A stretch of 64,000 bases of DNA. Source: Streptomyces sp. 35G-GA-8 (GTDB lineage: Bacteria > Actinomycetota > Actinomycetes > Streptomycetales > Streptomycetaceae). The notes under the pieces are model-generated. The model searched no databases and was not told the DNA's origin. It worked only from the letters and a program-made list of their open reading frames with translations. Of the stretch, positions 9,172 to 17,765 are shown in pieces (positions within the stretch are counted from its first letter, which is position 1; each line of letters starts with the position of its first letter). The stretch spans positions 449,889 to 513,888 of the forward strand of contig NZ_JAMHJQ010000005.1 in assembly GCF_023534745.1 (NCBI RefSeq), given 5' to 3'. The position numbers and the translations under genes were made by a program.

Positions 9172-10335
9172 TCAGGTGTTCTTCACGGAGTACGAGTGGG
9201 CACCGACACCCGCCAGCGCCCCGTTGTCGACGATCAGATACTCGTCACGCAGCGGGGTGCCCGCGAACCAGGACTCCAGGATCTCCCGGGTCCCCGCGGC
9301 GTAGCGGGCCTGGGCGGAGAGCGAGGAGCCGGAGATGTGCGGGGTCATGCCGTGGTTCGGCATGGTCCGCCAGGGGTGGTCGGCCGGCGCGGGCTGCGGG
9401 TACCACACATCGCCCGCGTAACCGGCGAGCTGGCCGCTGCGCAGCGCGCGGTCGATGGCGTCCCGGTCGGCGATCTTCGCGCGGGCGGTGTTGATGAGAT
9501 AGGCGCCGCGCTTCATGGTGGCGAGCAGTTCGTCGCCGAACAGCCCCTCCGTCTCGGGGTGGAGGGGCGCGTTGATCGTGACCACATCGCAGTGCGGGAC
9601 CATCGCGGCGGCGCTCTCGTGCCAGGTGAGCCCCAGCTCCTGCTCGACGGACTCCGGGAGCCGGTGGCGGTCGGTGTAGTGCAGCCCGACGTCGAAGGGC
9701 GCCAGCCTGCGCAGCACGGCGAGCCCGATCCGGCCCGCGGCGACGGTGCCGACCTGCATGCCCTCCAGGTCGTACGAACGGGCCACGCAGTCCGCGATGT
9801 TCCAGCCGCCGTCCAGGACCCACTGGTGCGAGGGCAGGTAGTTCCGTACGAGCGAGAGCGTCATCATCACGACATGCTCGGCGACGCTGATGCTGTTGCA
9901 GTACGTGACCTCGGCGACGGTGACGCCCTTGGCGATGGCGGCGTCGAGGTCGACATGGTCCGAGCCGATGCCCGCCGTGATGGCGAGCTTCAGGTTCTCG
10001 GCCTTCGCGATGCGCTCCGCCGTCAGATAGGCGGGCCAGAACGGCTGCGAGATGACCACATCGGCGTCGACCAGCTCCTGGTCGAAGACCGAGCCCTCGC
10101 GGTCCTTGTCCGAGGTGACGACGAGGCTGTGGCCGCGGGACTCCAGGAACGTACGCAGCCCCAGCTCACCGGAGACACTGCCGAGGAGCTGCCCGGGGGT
10201 GAAGTCGATGCCCTGCGGGGTGGGCGTGGTCTGGCCGCCCGGGTAGTGGTCGATACGCGGAAGGTCGTCGCGGGCGTAGGTCTTGGGGTATCCGTCGACC
10301 GGGTCGTCGTACAGCACGCACAGCACCTTTGCCAT
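9172..10335 (-). CDS. fdh: NAD-dependent formate dehydrogenase
   Basis: 387 residues, closely resembling the metal-free D-2-hydroxyacid-dehydrogenase-type FDH of Pseudomonas (about 400 residues). The N-terminus MAKVLCVLYDDPVDGYPKTY, the TAGIGSDHVDL and EVTYCNSISVAEHVV segments, the Rossmann motif GTVAAGRIG, NTARAK with its catalytic region and TPHISGSS with the catalytic histidine are all present. It oxidises formate to CO2 with reduction of NAD+ in the cytoplasm, without molybdenum or tungsten. ATG 10335 follows GAGGAG. A LysR regulator lies directly upstream on the same strand, with a palindromic site between the two genes. Confidence 0.96.
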   Translation of the reverse strand: MAKVLCVLYDDPVDGYPKTYARDDLPRIDHYPGGQTTPTPQGIDFTPGQLLGSVSGELGLRTFLESRGHSLVVTSDKDREGSVFDQELVDADVVISQPFWPAYLTAERIAKAENLKLAITAGIGSDHVDLDAAIAKGVTVAEVTYCNSISVAEHVVMMTLSLVRNYLPSHQWVLDGGWNIADCVARSYDLEGMQVGTVAAGRIGLAVLRRLAPFDVGLHYTDRHRLPESVEQELGLTWHESAAAMVPHCDVVTINAPLHPETEGLFGDELLATMKRGAYLINTARAKIADRDAIDRALRSGQLAGYAGDVWYPQPAPADHPWRTMPNHGMTPHISGSSLSAQARYAAGTREILESWFAGTPLRDEYLIVDNGALAGVGAHSYSVKNT

Positions 10336-10416
10336 GACAGCGGCTCCTCATTCGTTGCTGCGGGAAGATGTCTCCACCCTCGTGGCGGCGCCGGGTCATG
10401 GTCAAAATGAACCTTT

Positions 10417-10446
10417 CTATCTCGGGATAGGCGATGGCTATCCCGA
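10417..10446. promoter_or_regulatory. LysR-type operator upstream of fdh
   Basis: Three alternating half-sites, CTATC at 10417, GATAG at 10426 and CTATC at 10438, give CTATC-N4-GATAG and ATAG-N7-CTAT (the T-N11-A LTTR box). The outer arms TCGGGATAG and CTATCCCGA are perfect complements. The array overlaps the lysR stop codon and lies about 80-110 bp upstream of the fdh start, the expected place for activation by the neighbouring LysR protein. It could also form a hairpin that ends lysR transcription. Confidence 0.65.
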
Positions 10447-11391
10447 ATCACCGGGCGGGTCCGCCGGATACAGATAGGTGTCCAGAAGCCGGTCGAGCGC
10501 TTCCCGTACGCCCGCCTCCCTGGCTGTCTCCAACAGGGCTCTGGCCAGCACGGATCCGGGGCTGCGGTCGGCGATGACCAGGCCCACGCGCGGGCCGTGC
10601 GCCGGGTGTTCCAGCGGGATCACCCGCATCCCGTCGGGCACGCCGAACATATGCAGCCAGGCATGGGAGATGACGCTCGACCAGTGGCCGGCCGTGAGAT
10701 GCGCGTACAGAGCGGCGACGGAGTCCGTCTCGATGGCCGGGGTCACGGCACTCACGCCTTCGGCGGCGAAGTACTCGTCCATGATGCGGCGGTTGCGCAT
10801 CTGCGGGGAGAGCAGACAGAGCGGCAGCTCGGCGATCTCCGCCCAGCGGGCGGCCGGGCGGCCGGCCATCGGTCCGTCGAGCGGGGTGAGCAGCAGATAG
10901 CGCTCCTCGTACAGCGGGCTCCTGCGGACGAGCCCCAGGCTGTCGTCGTCCAGATAGGTCAGCGCGATGTCCAGCTCGAACGCGGCCAGCCGCTGGGCTA
11001 TCTCGCGGGAGGAGAGGGAGTCGAGCGAGACCCGGGTCCGGGGATGGCGCTCCACGAAGGGGGTGGTGAGCAAGGAGGCGGCGGTCAGCGCGGTGGGAAT
11101 GGCCCCCAGCCGCAGGGTGCCGGCCAGACCGTCGCGCATCGCGGAGAGCTCATGGCCCAGGGCGTCGCGCTCGGCCAGGATCCGGTGTGCCCAGAGCAGC
11201 ACCCGTTCGCCCTCGGGGGTCAGCCCCTCGAAACGGCGGCCACGCCGCACGATGGGCACGTCCAGTTCGTGTTCCAGTTTGCGGATCGCGGCGGACAGCG
11301 AGGGCTGCGACACATAGCAGGCCGCGGCGGCACGGGCGAAGTGCCGTTCCCTGGCGAGGGCCACCAGATACTCCAGCTGACGCAGCAACAT
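10438..11391 (-). CDS. LysR-family transcriptional regulator (formate dehydrogenase locus)
   Basis: 317 residues: N-terminal winged HTH (LRQLEYLVALARERHFARAA, YVSQPSLSAAIRKLE, residues 1-60), linker helix, and a periplasmic-binding-like effector domain from about 90 (LRLGAIPTALT). It lies immediately upstream of fdh, same strand, with 102 bp between, and resembles LysR regulators that accompany formate dehydrogenase operons. Formate or a C1 signal as effector is inference. The binding motif between the genes (ATAG-N7-CTAT) suits a LysR tetramer. Confidence 0.88.
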   Translation of the reverse strand: MLLRQLEYLVALARERHFARAAAACYVSQPSLSAAIRKLEHELDVPIVRRGRRFEGLTPEGERVLLWAHRILAERDALGHELSAMRDGLAGTLRLGAIPTALTAASLLTTPFVERHPRTRVSLDSLSSREIAQRLAAFELDIALTYLDDDSLGLVRRSPLYEERYLLLTPLDGPMAGRPAARWAEIAELPLCLLSPQMRNRRIMDEYFAAEGVSAVTPAIETDSVAALYAHLTAGHWSSVISHAWLHMFGVPDGMRVIPLEHPAHGPRVGLVIADRSPGSVLARALLETAREAGVREALDRLLDTYLYPADPPGDSG

Positions 11392-11470
11392 CGCTCGCTC
11401 CCCTGCTCGGTCCGCGTACTCACCCTGTCAGTCCGACGGCGCCGGCGGGACCTCCCCGACGGGCCGGGGC

Positions 11471-13444
11471 TCACAGGGCGACGAGGGTGACCTCGGTGGC
11501 CTTGACACTGGTCCATACGGATACGCCGTCGGCCAGGCCGAGTTCGGCGGCGGCCTGGGGCGTGATCTCGGCGACCAGATCGGGGGACTCGTCCGAGGTG
11601 ATCAGGACACGCAGCCGGCTGCCGAGCGCGGTGATCTCGCGTACCGTTCCCGGCCAGACGTTGCGGGGGCTGCCGCCGGGGCGCTCACGGTGTACGGAGA
11701 CGGCCTCCGGGGCGATGATCGCGAGGGCCGCCGTGCCCTCGGCGGGCGGCTCGGCCACCACCAGCCGCCCACCGGCGGCGAGTTCGAACCCGTCGGGACC
11801 CGACCTGCCGGGCCAGGCGTTACGTCCGAGCATCCGGGCCACCCACGGCGAGCGCGGGTTACGGGTCACTTCCGCGGGCGGGGCGTCCTGGAGGACCCTG
11901 CCGTCGTCGAGTACGAGAACCCGGTCGGCCAGCGAGACGGCCTCGACCGGGTCATGGGTGACGATCAGACAGACCCCGCCGAAGCCGTCGAGATGGCCGC
12001 GCAGGGTATGCCGTACCCGTGCCCGGGTGGTCTGGTCGAGCGCGGCGAGCGGTTCGTCGAGAAGCAGCAGCCGGGGCCGGACGGCGAGCGCGCGGGCCAG
12101 CGCGACCCGCTGCGCCTGGCCGCCGGAGAGCTGGTGCGGCTTGCGGTGGGCGAGCTGCCCGACGCCGAGGCGGTCGAGCCACTGGCGGGCGATACGGCGG
12201 GCCTCGGCACGGTGGACGCCGTGGGCACGGAGTCCGTACGCGGTGTTGGCGAGGGCGCTCAGATGGGGGAAGAGCGCGCCGTCCTGCGGCACCCAGGCGA
12301 CACCGCGGCGGTGCGGTGGGAGAGCGGTGACATCCCGGTCCCCGAGGCGGAGTTCGGCGTGGGCGCGCGGGGTGAGGCCGAGGAGGGCGCGCAGCAGCGT
12401 CGTCTTGCCGGCGCCGTTGGGTCCGACGACCGCGATGGTCGTACCGGGCTCGGCGGCCAGGACGAGCCGGTTGAAGCCGGTGACCTCCGCGTGCAGTCGC
12501 CAGCGCTCGGCCGGGAGGGGGGACTTGTCCGCCGCGAGGACGGCGTCGTCCGGCCCGGACGGTGTGTCGGGCGCGGCGGCCGCGGGGGGCACGGAGGGCG
12601 CGTCCGTGTCGTCCGGCGGCGGGGCACGGTCCGGCGCGCGGTCGGCCGTCACACCCGTCCAGCGTCCGCGCAGTCCGATCAGGACGGCCATCGCGATGGC
12701 GAGCAGCAGCAGGGAGACCGAGGTCGCGGCCTCGGGCGAGTCCTGGAGCAGCAGATAGACCTGGAGCGGAAGAGTCTGGGTGGTGCCGGGGAGGTTGCCG
12801 GCGAAGGTGATCGTGGCGCCGAACTCGCCGAGGGCGCGCGCCCAGGTCAGCGCGGCGCCCGCGGCGAGCCCCGGGGCGACCATCGGCAGGGTGACGGTGA
12901 GGAACACCCGTACCGGCGAGGCGCCCAGCGACGCGGCGGTCTCCTCGTAGGCGGGCCGCATGCCGGCCAGGGTGCCTTCGAGGCTGATGATGAGAAACGG
13001 CATCGCCACGAACGTCGCCGCGATCACGGCGCCCGAGGTGTGGAACGGCAGGGTGATCCCGAAGGAATCCTCCAGCCAGGGCCCGAGCAGCCCCCGCCGG
13101 CCGAAGCCGAGCAGCAGCGCGACCCCGCCGACGGTGGGCGGCAGCACCATCGGCAGCAGGACCAGCGCGCGCACCAGCGTCTTGCCGGGAAACCTCACCC
13201 GGGCCAGCAGCCAGGCCAGTGGCACCCCGAGCACCAGGGAGAGCCCGAGCGCCCAGAAGGAGACCAGCAGCGACAGCCTCAGCGCCTCCACCACACCGGG
13301 GCTGGTGAGATGCGTCCCGAGATCGCCCCAGGGGGTGCGGGCGAGAATGCCGATCAGGGGCAGCAGCAGGAACGCGATCGCGAGCAGCGCGGGCAGCGCC
13401 AGCGCCACGGGGGCGCCGGGGCCACGGGTGCGCTTGCTTCTCAT
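11471..13444 (-). CDS. modBC: Fused molybdate ABC transporter permease/ATPase (ModB-ModC)
   Basis: 657 residues in which the ModB permease (about 1-260; six hydrophobic segments and the EAA-like loop EETAASLGASPVRVF) is joined through a Pro/Asp-rich linker to a ModC ATPase (about 305-520; Walker A GPNGAGKTT, signature LSGGQAQR, Walker B LLLLDEP, switch THD) and a C-terminal TOBE/Mop domain (about 560-657; ITALGSRLRVLIT). The fusion replaces the separate modB and modC of proteobacteria and is common in streptomycetes. It imports molybdate captured by ModA. Third gene of the module; start ATG 13444, 42 bp after modA. Confidence 0.93.
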   Translation of the reverse strand: MRSKRTRGPGAPVALALPALLAIAFLLLPLIGILARTPWGDLGTHLTSPGVVEALRLSLLVSFWALGLSLVLGVPLAWLLARVRFPGKTLVRALVLLPMVLPPTVGGVALLLGFGRRGLLGPWLEDSFGITLPFHTSGAVIAATFVAMPFLIISLEGTLAGMRPAYEETAASLGASPVRVFLTVTLPMVAPGLAAGAALTWARALGEFGATITFAGNLPGTTQTLPLQVYLLLQDSPEAATSVSLLLLAIAMAVLIGLRGRWTGVTADRAPDRAPPPDDTDAPSVPPAAAAPDTPSGPDDAVLAADKSPLPAERWRLHAEVTGFNRLVLAAEPGTTIAVVGPNGAGKTTLLRALLGLTPRAHAELRLGDRDVTALPPHRRGVAWVPQDGALFPHLSALANTAYGLRAHGVHRAEARRIARQWLDRLGVGQLAHRKPHQLSGGQAQRVALARALAVRPRLLLLDEPLAALDQTTRARVRHTLRGHLDGFGGVCLIVTHDPVEAVSLADRVLVLDDGRVLQDAPPAEVTRNPRSPWVARMLGRNAWPGRSGPDGFELAAGGRLVVAEPPAEGTAALAIIAPEAVSVHRERPGGSPRNVWPGTVREITALGSRLRVLITSDESPDLVAEITPQAAAELGLADGVSVWTSVKATEVTLVAL

Positions 13445-13486
13445 CGGGGTTCCTGGGAGGAGGAGTCGCTGGTCACCTGGTGGGGG

Positions 13487-14302
13487 TCACGGCTTCTGGA
13501 ATCCGGCGTCCTGGAGGATCTTCTGCGCCTCGGGCCCGCTGAGCCAGCTGACGAACGCGGCGGCGGCGTCGCTGTGCTCGGAGGTCTTCAGGGTGGCGGC
13601 CGGGTAGGCGGCGATGGCGTTCTCCGCGTCCGGGATGGCGATGGCGTCGACCTTGTCGGTGGCGGTGGCGGCATCGGTTTTGTAGACGATGCCCGCGTCG
13701 GCCTCGCCGAGCTCGACCTTGCTCAGCACAGCACGCACGTTCGGCTCCTGCGAGACCGGCTTGACCTCGATCTTCTGGGCGTCGAGCACCTGCTTGCTGT
13801 ACCGGCCGACCGGCACCTCGGGCGCGGCCAGGACGACCTTCAGCTTGGGGTCGGCGAGGTCCTTCAGGCTCTTGATCCCGTCCGGGTTGCCCTCACCGGT
13901 GGCGATCACCAGCCGGTTCTTGGCGATGATCTGCGGAGAGCCGGTGTCGCCCTGGAGACCGTCCATCGTCTTGGTGTCGGCGGTGACCAGCGCGTCCGCC
14001 GGAGCGCCCTGCTTGACCTGCGCGGCCAGCTCCTGCGAACCGGCGAAGGAGAACGTCACCTTCGTACCCGGGTTGGCCTTCTCGTAGGCGGCGCCCGCCG
14101 TCTTGAACACATCGGTCAGCGAAGCGGCGGCCAGCACGGTCAGATCCGCGGCGGGGGCGCCGCTCGCCGACGCCTCGGCGCTGGAGCCCGCGCCGGTGTC
14201 CTTCTCGCTGTCGCTTTCACCGCCGCAGGCGGCCAGCGGCACGAGCAGGGCGGCGGTCATGAGCGCGGTCGCGGCACGGCGCCGGGTGAGGACGAGAGAC
14301 AT
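13487..14302 (-). CDS. modA: Molybdate-binding lipoprotein ModA
   Basis: 271 residues with a lipoprotein signal (hydrophobic core, lipobox LAACG, lipidated Cys at residue 26), an Ala/Ser-rich tether, then a type II periplasmic-binding fold: [50 protein letters not shown] and VGRYSKQVL are ModA landmarks. It captures molybdate (or tungstate) outside the membrane and delivers it to ModBC, encoded 42 bp downstream. The HTH-TOBE regulator lies upstream on the same strand. Confidence 0.93.
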   Translation of the reverse strand: MSLVLTRRRAATALMTAALLVPLAACGGESDSEKDTGAGSSAEASASGAPAADLTVLAAASLTDVFKTAGAAYEKANPGTKVTFSFAGSQELAAQVKQGAPADALVTADTKTMDGLQGDTGSPQIIAKNRLVIATGEGNPDGIKSLKDLADPKLKVVLAAPEVPVGRYSKQVLDAQKIEVKPVSQEPNVRAVLSKVELGEADAGIVYKTDAATATDKVDAIAIPDAENAIAAYPAATLKTSEHSDAAAAFVSWLSGPEAQKILQDAGFQKP

Positions 14303-14497
14303 GAGGGTGGACTCCTTGGCGGTACGGGCCCGGTGCGGGCACGCGAGCGGACGATGACAGGAGCGCCGGGGACGGGCGACGCCTCGGGGCGGTGGGGCAG
14401 GGCTCGGGGGCGTGTCCTCGAAGTCCCGCCCCGGCGCGGCCCGGGAGACGGCGACGGCGCGGTACGGCGCGTCGCGTCGCCTCGCGGGCGGCGCGGG

Positions 14498-14893
14498 TCA
14501 CGGGCGGTCGATATGCACGCTGGTGGACTTCACGCGGGCGGTGGCCTGCATGCCGACCTCAAGACCCAGTTCCTCGACGGCTTCCCGGGTCAGCAGGGAC
14601 ACCAGCCGGTGCGGACCGGCCTGGATCTCCACCTGGGCGGCGACATCACCGAGCTTCACGGCGGTGACGATGCCGGGAAACGCGTTGCGGGCCGAGGTGT
14701 ACGAGATGTCCTCCTCACCCGAGTCGTTCTGCGCGAGCTCGATGGAGAACGCCGCGAGCGCGCGGCCGTCGATCAGACGGCGCCCGCCCTCGTCACGATG
14801 GGTCGCGACGCGGCCGGCGTCGGCCCAGCGGCGCGCGGTGTCGGGGCTCACCCCGAGAAGCCTGGCCGCCTGACCGATGGTGTAGGACTGCAT
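14498..14893 (-). CDS. Molybdenum-responsive HTH-TOBE regulator
   Basis: 131 residues from ATG 14893 (MQSYTIGQAARLLGVSPDTARRWADAG). Residues 1-50 are a MerR/BldC-type excisionase-like HTH; residues 65-131 (ARNAFPGIVTAVKLGDVAAQVEIQAG through MQATARVKSTSVHI) are a Mop/TOBE domain that binds oxyanions. This build replaces ModE in many actinobacteria. It lies upstream of modA-modBC on the same strand and probably controls them by molybdate level (inference). A TTG start at 14902 is possible, but it would overlap the -10 box; the ATG is better. Confidence 0.82.
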   Translation of the reverse strand: MQSYTIGQAARLLGVSPDTARRWADAGRVATHRDEGGRRLIDGRALAAFSIELAQNDSGEEDISYTSARNAFPGIVTAVKLGDVAAQVEIQAGPHRLVSLLTREAVEELGLEVGMQATARVKSTSVHIDRP

Positions 14894-14900
14894 GTGCGAC

Positions 14901-14930
14901 AAGATAGGCCGTATTCACTCGCACATACAA
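14901..14930 (-). promoter_or_regulatory. Predicted promoter of the molybdenum regulator (near-leaderless)
   Basis: On the minus strand TTGTAT (14930-14925) and TATCTT (14906-14901) are separated by 18 bp, and only 7 bases lie between the -10 box and ATG 14893. No Shine-Dalgarno sequence is visible, so the mRNA is probably leaderless or nearly so. Confidence 0.5.
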
Positions 14931-15032
14931 TCCTTAAGATGATCATCCATGGCAGATGCGAGGTCGCCTGGAGGAAGTCCCCAAGGCCCGGTCCGGCCCG
15001 GTCCGACCGAGTCCCGGCCCCCGGCGGCCGGC

Positions 15033-16295
15033 TCAGCGCTTGACGGCCCGCAGGATGACGAACTTCGGATCGCTGGTCACGGTCTCGCAGTTGCCGAAGA
15101 GCCGCCGCAGCTTGGTGTGGTAGCCGAGATGCCGGTTGCCGATGACCCACAGCTCGCCCCCGGGCCGCAGCGCGGCGCGGGACCCGGTGAACATCCGCCA
15201 CGCCGTCGCGTCGGTCGTCGCCTGATGGGTGTGGAACGGCGGGTTGTTCAGTACGAGATCGACGGTCCCGGCCGGTACGTCCGTCATGCTGTCGCCGAGG
15301 ACGAACTCCGCCGCGGTCCCGGCGTCGACGTTCTTGTGGAAGGTGGCCTCGGCCGAGGCCACGGCCGAGAACGACTCGTCGATGAAGGTCACCCTGGCCG
15401 CCGGGTTCCCCAGCGCCATGGCCGTGCCGACCACACCGTTGCCGCAGCCGAGGTCGACCACATGCTCGGCCCCCTGGCGCCGGGGCAGATGGCGCAGCAG
15501 GAAGCGCGTACCGATGTCGAGCCGCTCGGCGCAGAAGATCCCCGCGTGGTTGACGACGGTACGGCCCGATACGGTTCCGAGCCCTTCCGGCAGCGCGTAG
15601 CTGTGCGGCCAGGGGCTGGCGGTCCTGGTGCGCCCCGGCGTGGCCGTGGTGAGGATCAGCCGCGCCTTTCTGACCGCGAGCGAGGTCCTGGTCGGCCCGA
15701 GGATCTGCTCGAACAGCTTCAGTGTGGAGGTGTGGATCTCGGTGACCCGTCCCGTACCGATGATCACGGTCCCCGGGTGCACGGCCGGAGCGAGGCGGTG
15801 CAACTGGTCCTCAAGCAGCGCCAGACTCTTGGGGACACGGATCAGCAGCACGTCGACGCGCTCCGGCGGGGTGTCCCTGGCCGAGAGCAGCCGTACGGAA
15901 TCCGCGCCGACGCCGGCCCGGCGCAGATTGGCGCGGGTCGCCTGCTGGGTGAGATACGAGTCGGTGATCTGCACGAGCGGGTCCGCGCCGAGCTGTTCGA
16001 GCCGGCGCGCGGCGAGCACCGTGGTCAGCGCGCCCCAGCGGTCACCGACGACGACCACCGTGCCCGACAGGTCCGTCGGTTCGACGCCCCCCGGCGTGTC
16101 GCCCGCCGGCTCCGTGTCCGTCGGCGTGTCGCCCCGCTGCGCGGAGTCCCCCTGCCCGCCCTCGGCTCCCGCGAGATGCCGCAGCAGATATTCGTCGGCG
16201 GCGTCCCACGCGCGCAGCGTCTCGCGGGGATGCTCGGGGAATCGGGTGAGGCCGAACTCGCCCCAGGGTGTCGTCAAACGGTTCATCGTGGTCAC
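15033..16295 (-). CDS. RlmG/RsmC-like class I SAM-dependent rRNA methyltransferase
   Basis: 420 residues with two tandem methyltransferase-like halves. The N-terminal half (to about 220) is degenerate (VVVGDRWGALT); the C-terminal half has motif I VVDLGCGNGVVGTAMAL, motif II IDESFSAVASAE and catalytic NPPF (LNNPPFHTHQ), which marks exocyclic amino (N2-guanine) methyltransferases such as RsmC/RlmG. Methylation of a guanine in rRNA is the likely role; which position is not decided by sequence. Start GTG 16295, with ATG 16286 as an alternative. Confidence 0.85.
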   Translation of the reverse strand: MTTMNRLTTPWGEFGLTRFPEHPRETLRAWDAADEYLLRHLAGAEGGQGDSAQRGDTPTDTEPAGDTPGGVEPTDLSGTVVVVGDRWGALTTVLAARRLEQLGADPLVQITDSYLTQQATRANLRRAGVGADSVRLLSARDTPPERVDVLLIRVPKSLALLEDQLHRLAPAVHPGTVIIGTGRVTEIHTSTLKLFEQILGPTRTSLAVRKARLILTTATPGRTRTASPWPHSYALPEGLGTVSGRTVVNHAGIFCAERLDIGTRFLLRHLPRRQGAEHVVDLGCGNGVVGTAMALGNPAARVTFIDESFSAVASAEATFHKNVDAGTAAEFVLGDSMTDVPAGTVDLVLNNPPFHTHQATTDATAWRMFTGSRAALRPGGELWVIGNRHLGYHTKLRRLFGNCETVTSDPKFVILRAVKR

Positions 16296-16387
16296 AGGCT
16301 ATCCGTCCGGGAGCGCGGCGTACGCTTCGAGACGCGCGCGATGCCTGTTCAGCGCCGGTCCTGCCCGCCCGCCGCCGCGCCGCTCGG

Positions 16388-16630
16388 TCATCGGGCGGGC
16401 CCGTCCTTCGACGACCGGCGCGCACGGTCGAGGGCCGCCCGCGCCTGGCCGACCGTGAGGACGGCGGCGAACTCGTTGCGGGCGATCTCCAGCACCACCT
16501 GGGCGTCGGCGGGCGGATGGGGGTGGTCGCGCAGCGCGATGTCCGCCGCCGCCCGGGCGAGCAGATCGTCGTCGGGGGACGCGCCCGGCTGGGACATGGT
16601 GCGCAGGACCTGGTGCCAGAGCCCGGTCAT
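16388..16630 (-). CDS. Small hypothetical protein downstream of TetR gene
   Basis: 80 residues, starting 4 bp after the tetR stop codon, so probably translationally coupled to it. Sequence is helical and charged (ADAQVVLEIARNEFAAVLTVGQARAALDRARR). No family was recognised; the tight spacing is the main support. Confidence 0.5.
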   Translation of the reverse strand: MTGLWHQVLRTMSQPGASPDDDLLARAAADIALRDHPHPPADAQVVLEIARNEFAAVLTVGQARAALDRARRSSKDGPAR

Positions 16631-16634
16631 CGCG

Positions 16635-17513
16635 TCACTCCCCTTCGTCCGCGAGGCCGCCCCGCGCGCCGTCCCTATGCGCCACGGCCTCCATGGGAAC
16701 GCCGGAACCGTCGCCTCCGACGGCGCCGTCGGGGGCGTCGGGGGCGGCGGAGAGACCGAGGACGGCGAGAGCGTGGTGGACCAGCTCGTCGGCCAGCATC
16801 AGTGGCGAGAACATACTGGTGTTACGGGCCCAGTGCCCGACCAGTTCATTGACCGCCCCGATCAGGGCGACCATGGCGAGCGCGTAGTCGCGCCGTACCG
16901 CCTCGCCGCGCTCCACGGCACGCTCCGCCTCCCCGATCAGGAAGTCGGTCCACAGGCCGCGCCAGAGCAGCCGGTGGTCCTCCACCGCGCGCCCGACGCC
17001 GACGACCTCGATGAACGCGATCCGGGTGGCCGCGGGGTCGGCGGTGACGGCGTCCACATAGGCGCGGGTCAGGGCCGTGATCCTGGCGCGGGTGTCCGCG
17101 GACTCCGTCGCGGGATCGCTGAGGACCGTCAGCGCCGCTTCCATGCCCGCGCGGGCGACATCGTTGTGCAGCGCGATCAGCAGCGCCTCACGCCCCTCGA
17201 ACTCCTCGTAGAACGCGCGGATGGAGACTCGCGCGGTGACACAGATCCGCTCGATGGAGGTGGCCGGGTAACCACGGGCGATGAACAGCTCGGTGGCGGT
17301 CGTGAGCAGCCGCTCGCGCCGCCGCGCCCTGCGCGCCTGGCTCGTGCGGTCCGGCGCGGGTGGTGTATCCCCGGGTGACTGGCCCGTGCCGGCGGACGGT
17401 GTGCCCGTACCGGCGGACGGTGGGCGCGCACCGGCGGACGGCGGTCCCGTACGCGCGTGCGAACGGCCCGTACCGGCGGGCGATGTGTCTGCGGATTTCC
17501 GGACCGGATCCAT
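16635..17513 (-). CDS. TetR/AcrR-family regulator with repeat-rich N-terminal tail
   Basis: 292 residues. The HTH lies at about 68-115 (RRERLLTTATELFIARGYPATSIERICVT, ARVSIRAFYEEFEGREAL), followed by a helical ligand-binding domain. It is preceded by an unusual 60-residue tail of Pro/Ser/Gly repeats (PPSAGxxx units) encoded by tandem CCGGCGGACGG-containing repeats at about 17390-17485. The tail may be a mis-chosen start: internal starts near the HTH would give a normal length of about 225. Ligand unknown. Divergent from the DUF2252 gene; a small ORF follows. Confidence 0.82.
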   Translation of the reverse strand: MDPVRKSADTSPAGTGRSHARTGPPSAGARPPSAGTGTPSAGTGQSPGDTPPAPDRTSQARRARRRERLLTTATELFIARGYPATSIERICVTARVSIRAFYEEFEGREALLIALHNDVARAGMEAALTVLSDPATESADTRARITALTRAYVDAVTADPAATRIAFIEVVGVGRAVEDHRLLWRGLWTDFLIGEAERAVERGEAVRRDYALAMVALIGAVNELVGHWARNTSMFSPLMLADELVHHALAVLGLSAAPDAPDGAVGGDGSGVPMEAVAHRDGARGGLADEGE

Positions 17514-17765
17514 CCGACCTCCCCGAATCGCCCTGTGTACGTGCGGTGTTGCGCGGTCGCGTGGGGGTAAGGGCGCTTATCGAGCATGGCACGCGCCGGG
17601 GGCCGACACGCCGTGATCCGAGAATGCTCCGCTGTCCGCCGTCGCGGTGCATTCCCATGTGAAAACCACCCGAATGGCCGTCACGCCGGGCTCCTCGGGC
17701 GCCGGAACGCGATGCTCGTGCTCACGGGCGATACCGCGTCATCGACCAGCGGAGGGAGCGGGGCC

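Noticed and set aside
9172-14893. Formate dehydrogenase and molybdate uptake as one functional unit
   Set aside because: The FDH here is the NAD-dependent, metal-free type, so it needs no molybdenum; adjacency is probably incidental.
11690-15043. Long plus-strand open frame antisense to the mod genes
   Set aside because: Shadow of ModBC, ModA and the regulator; composition is the complement of high-GC third positions.
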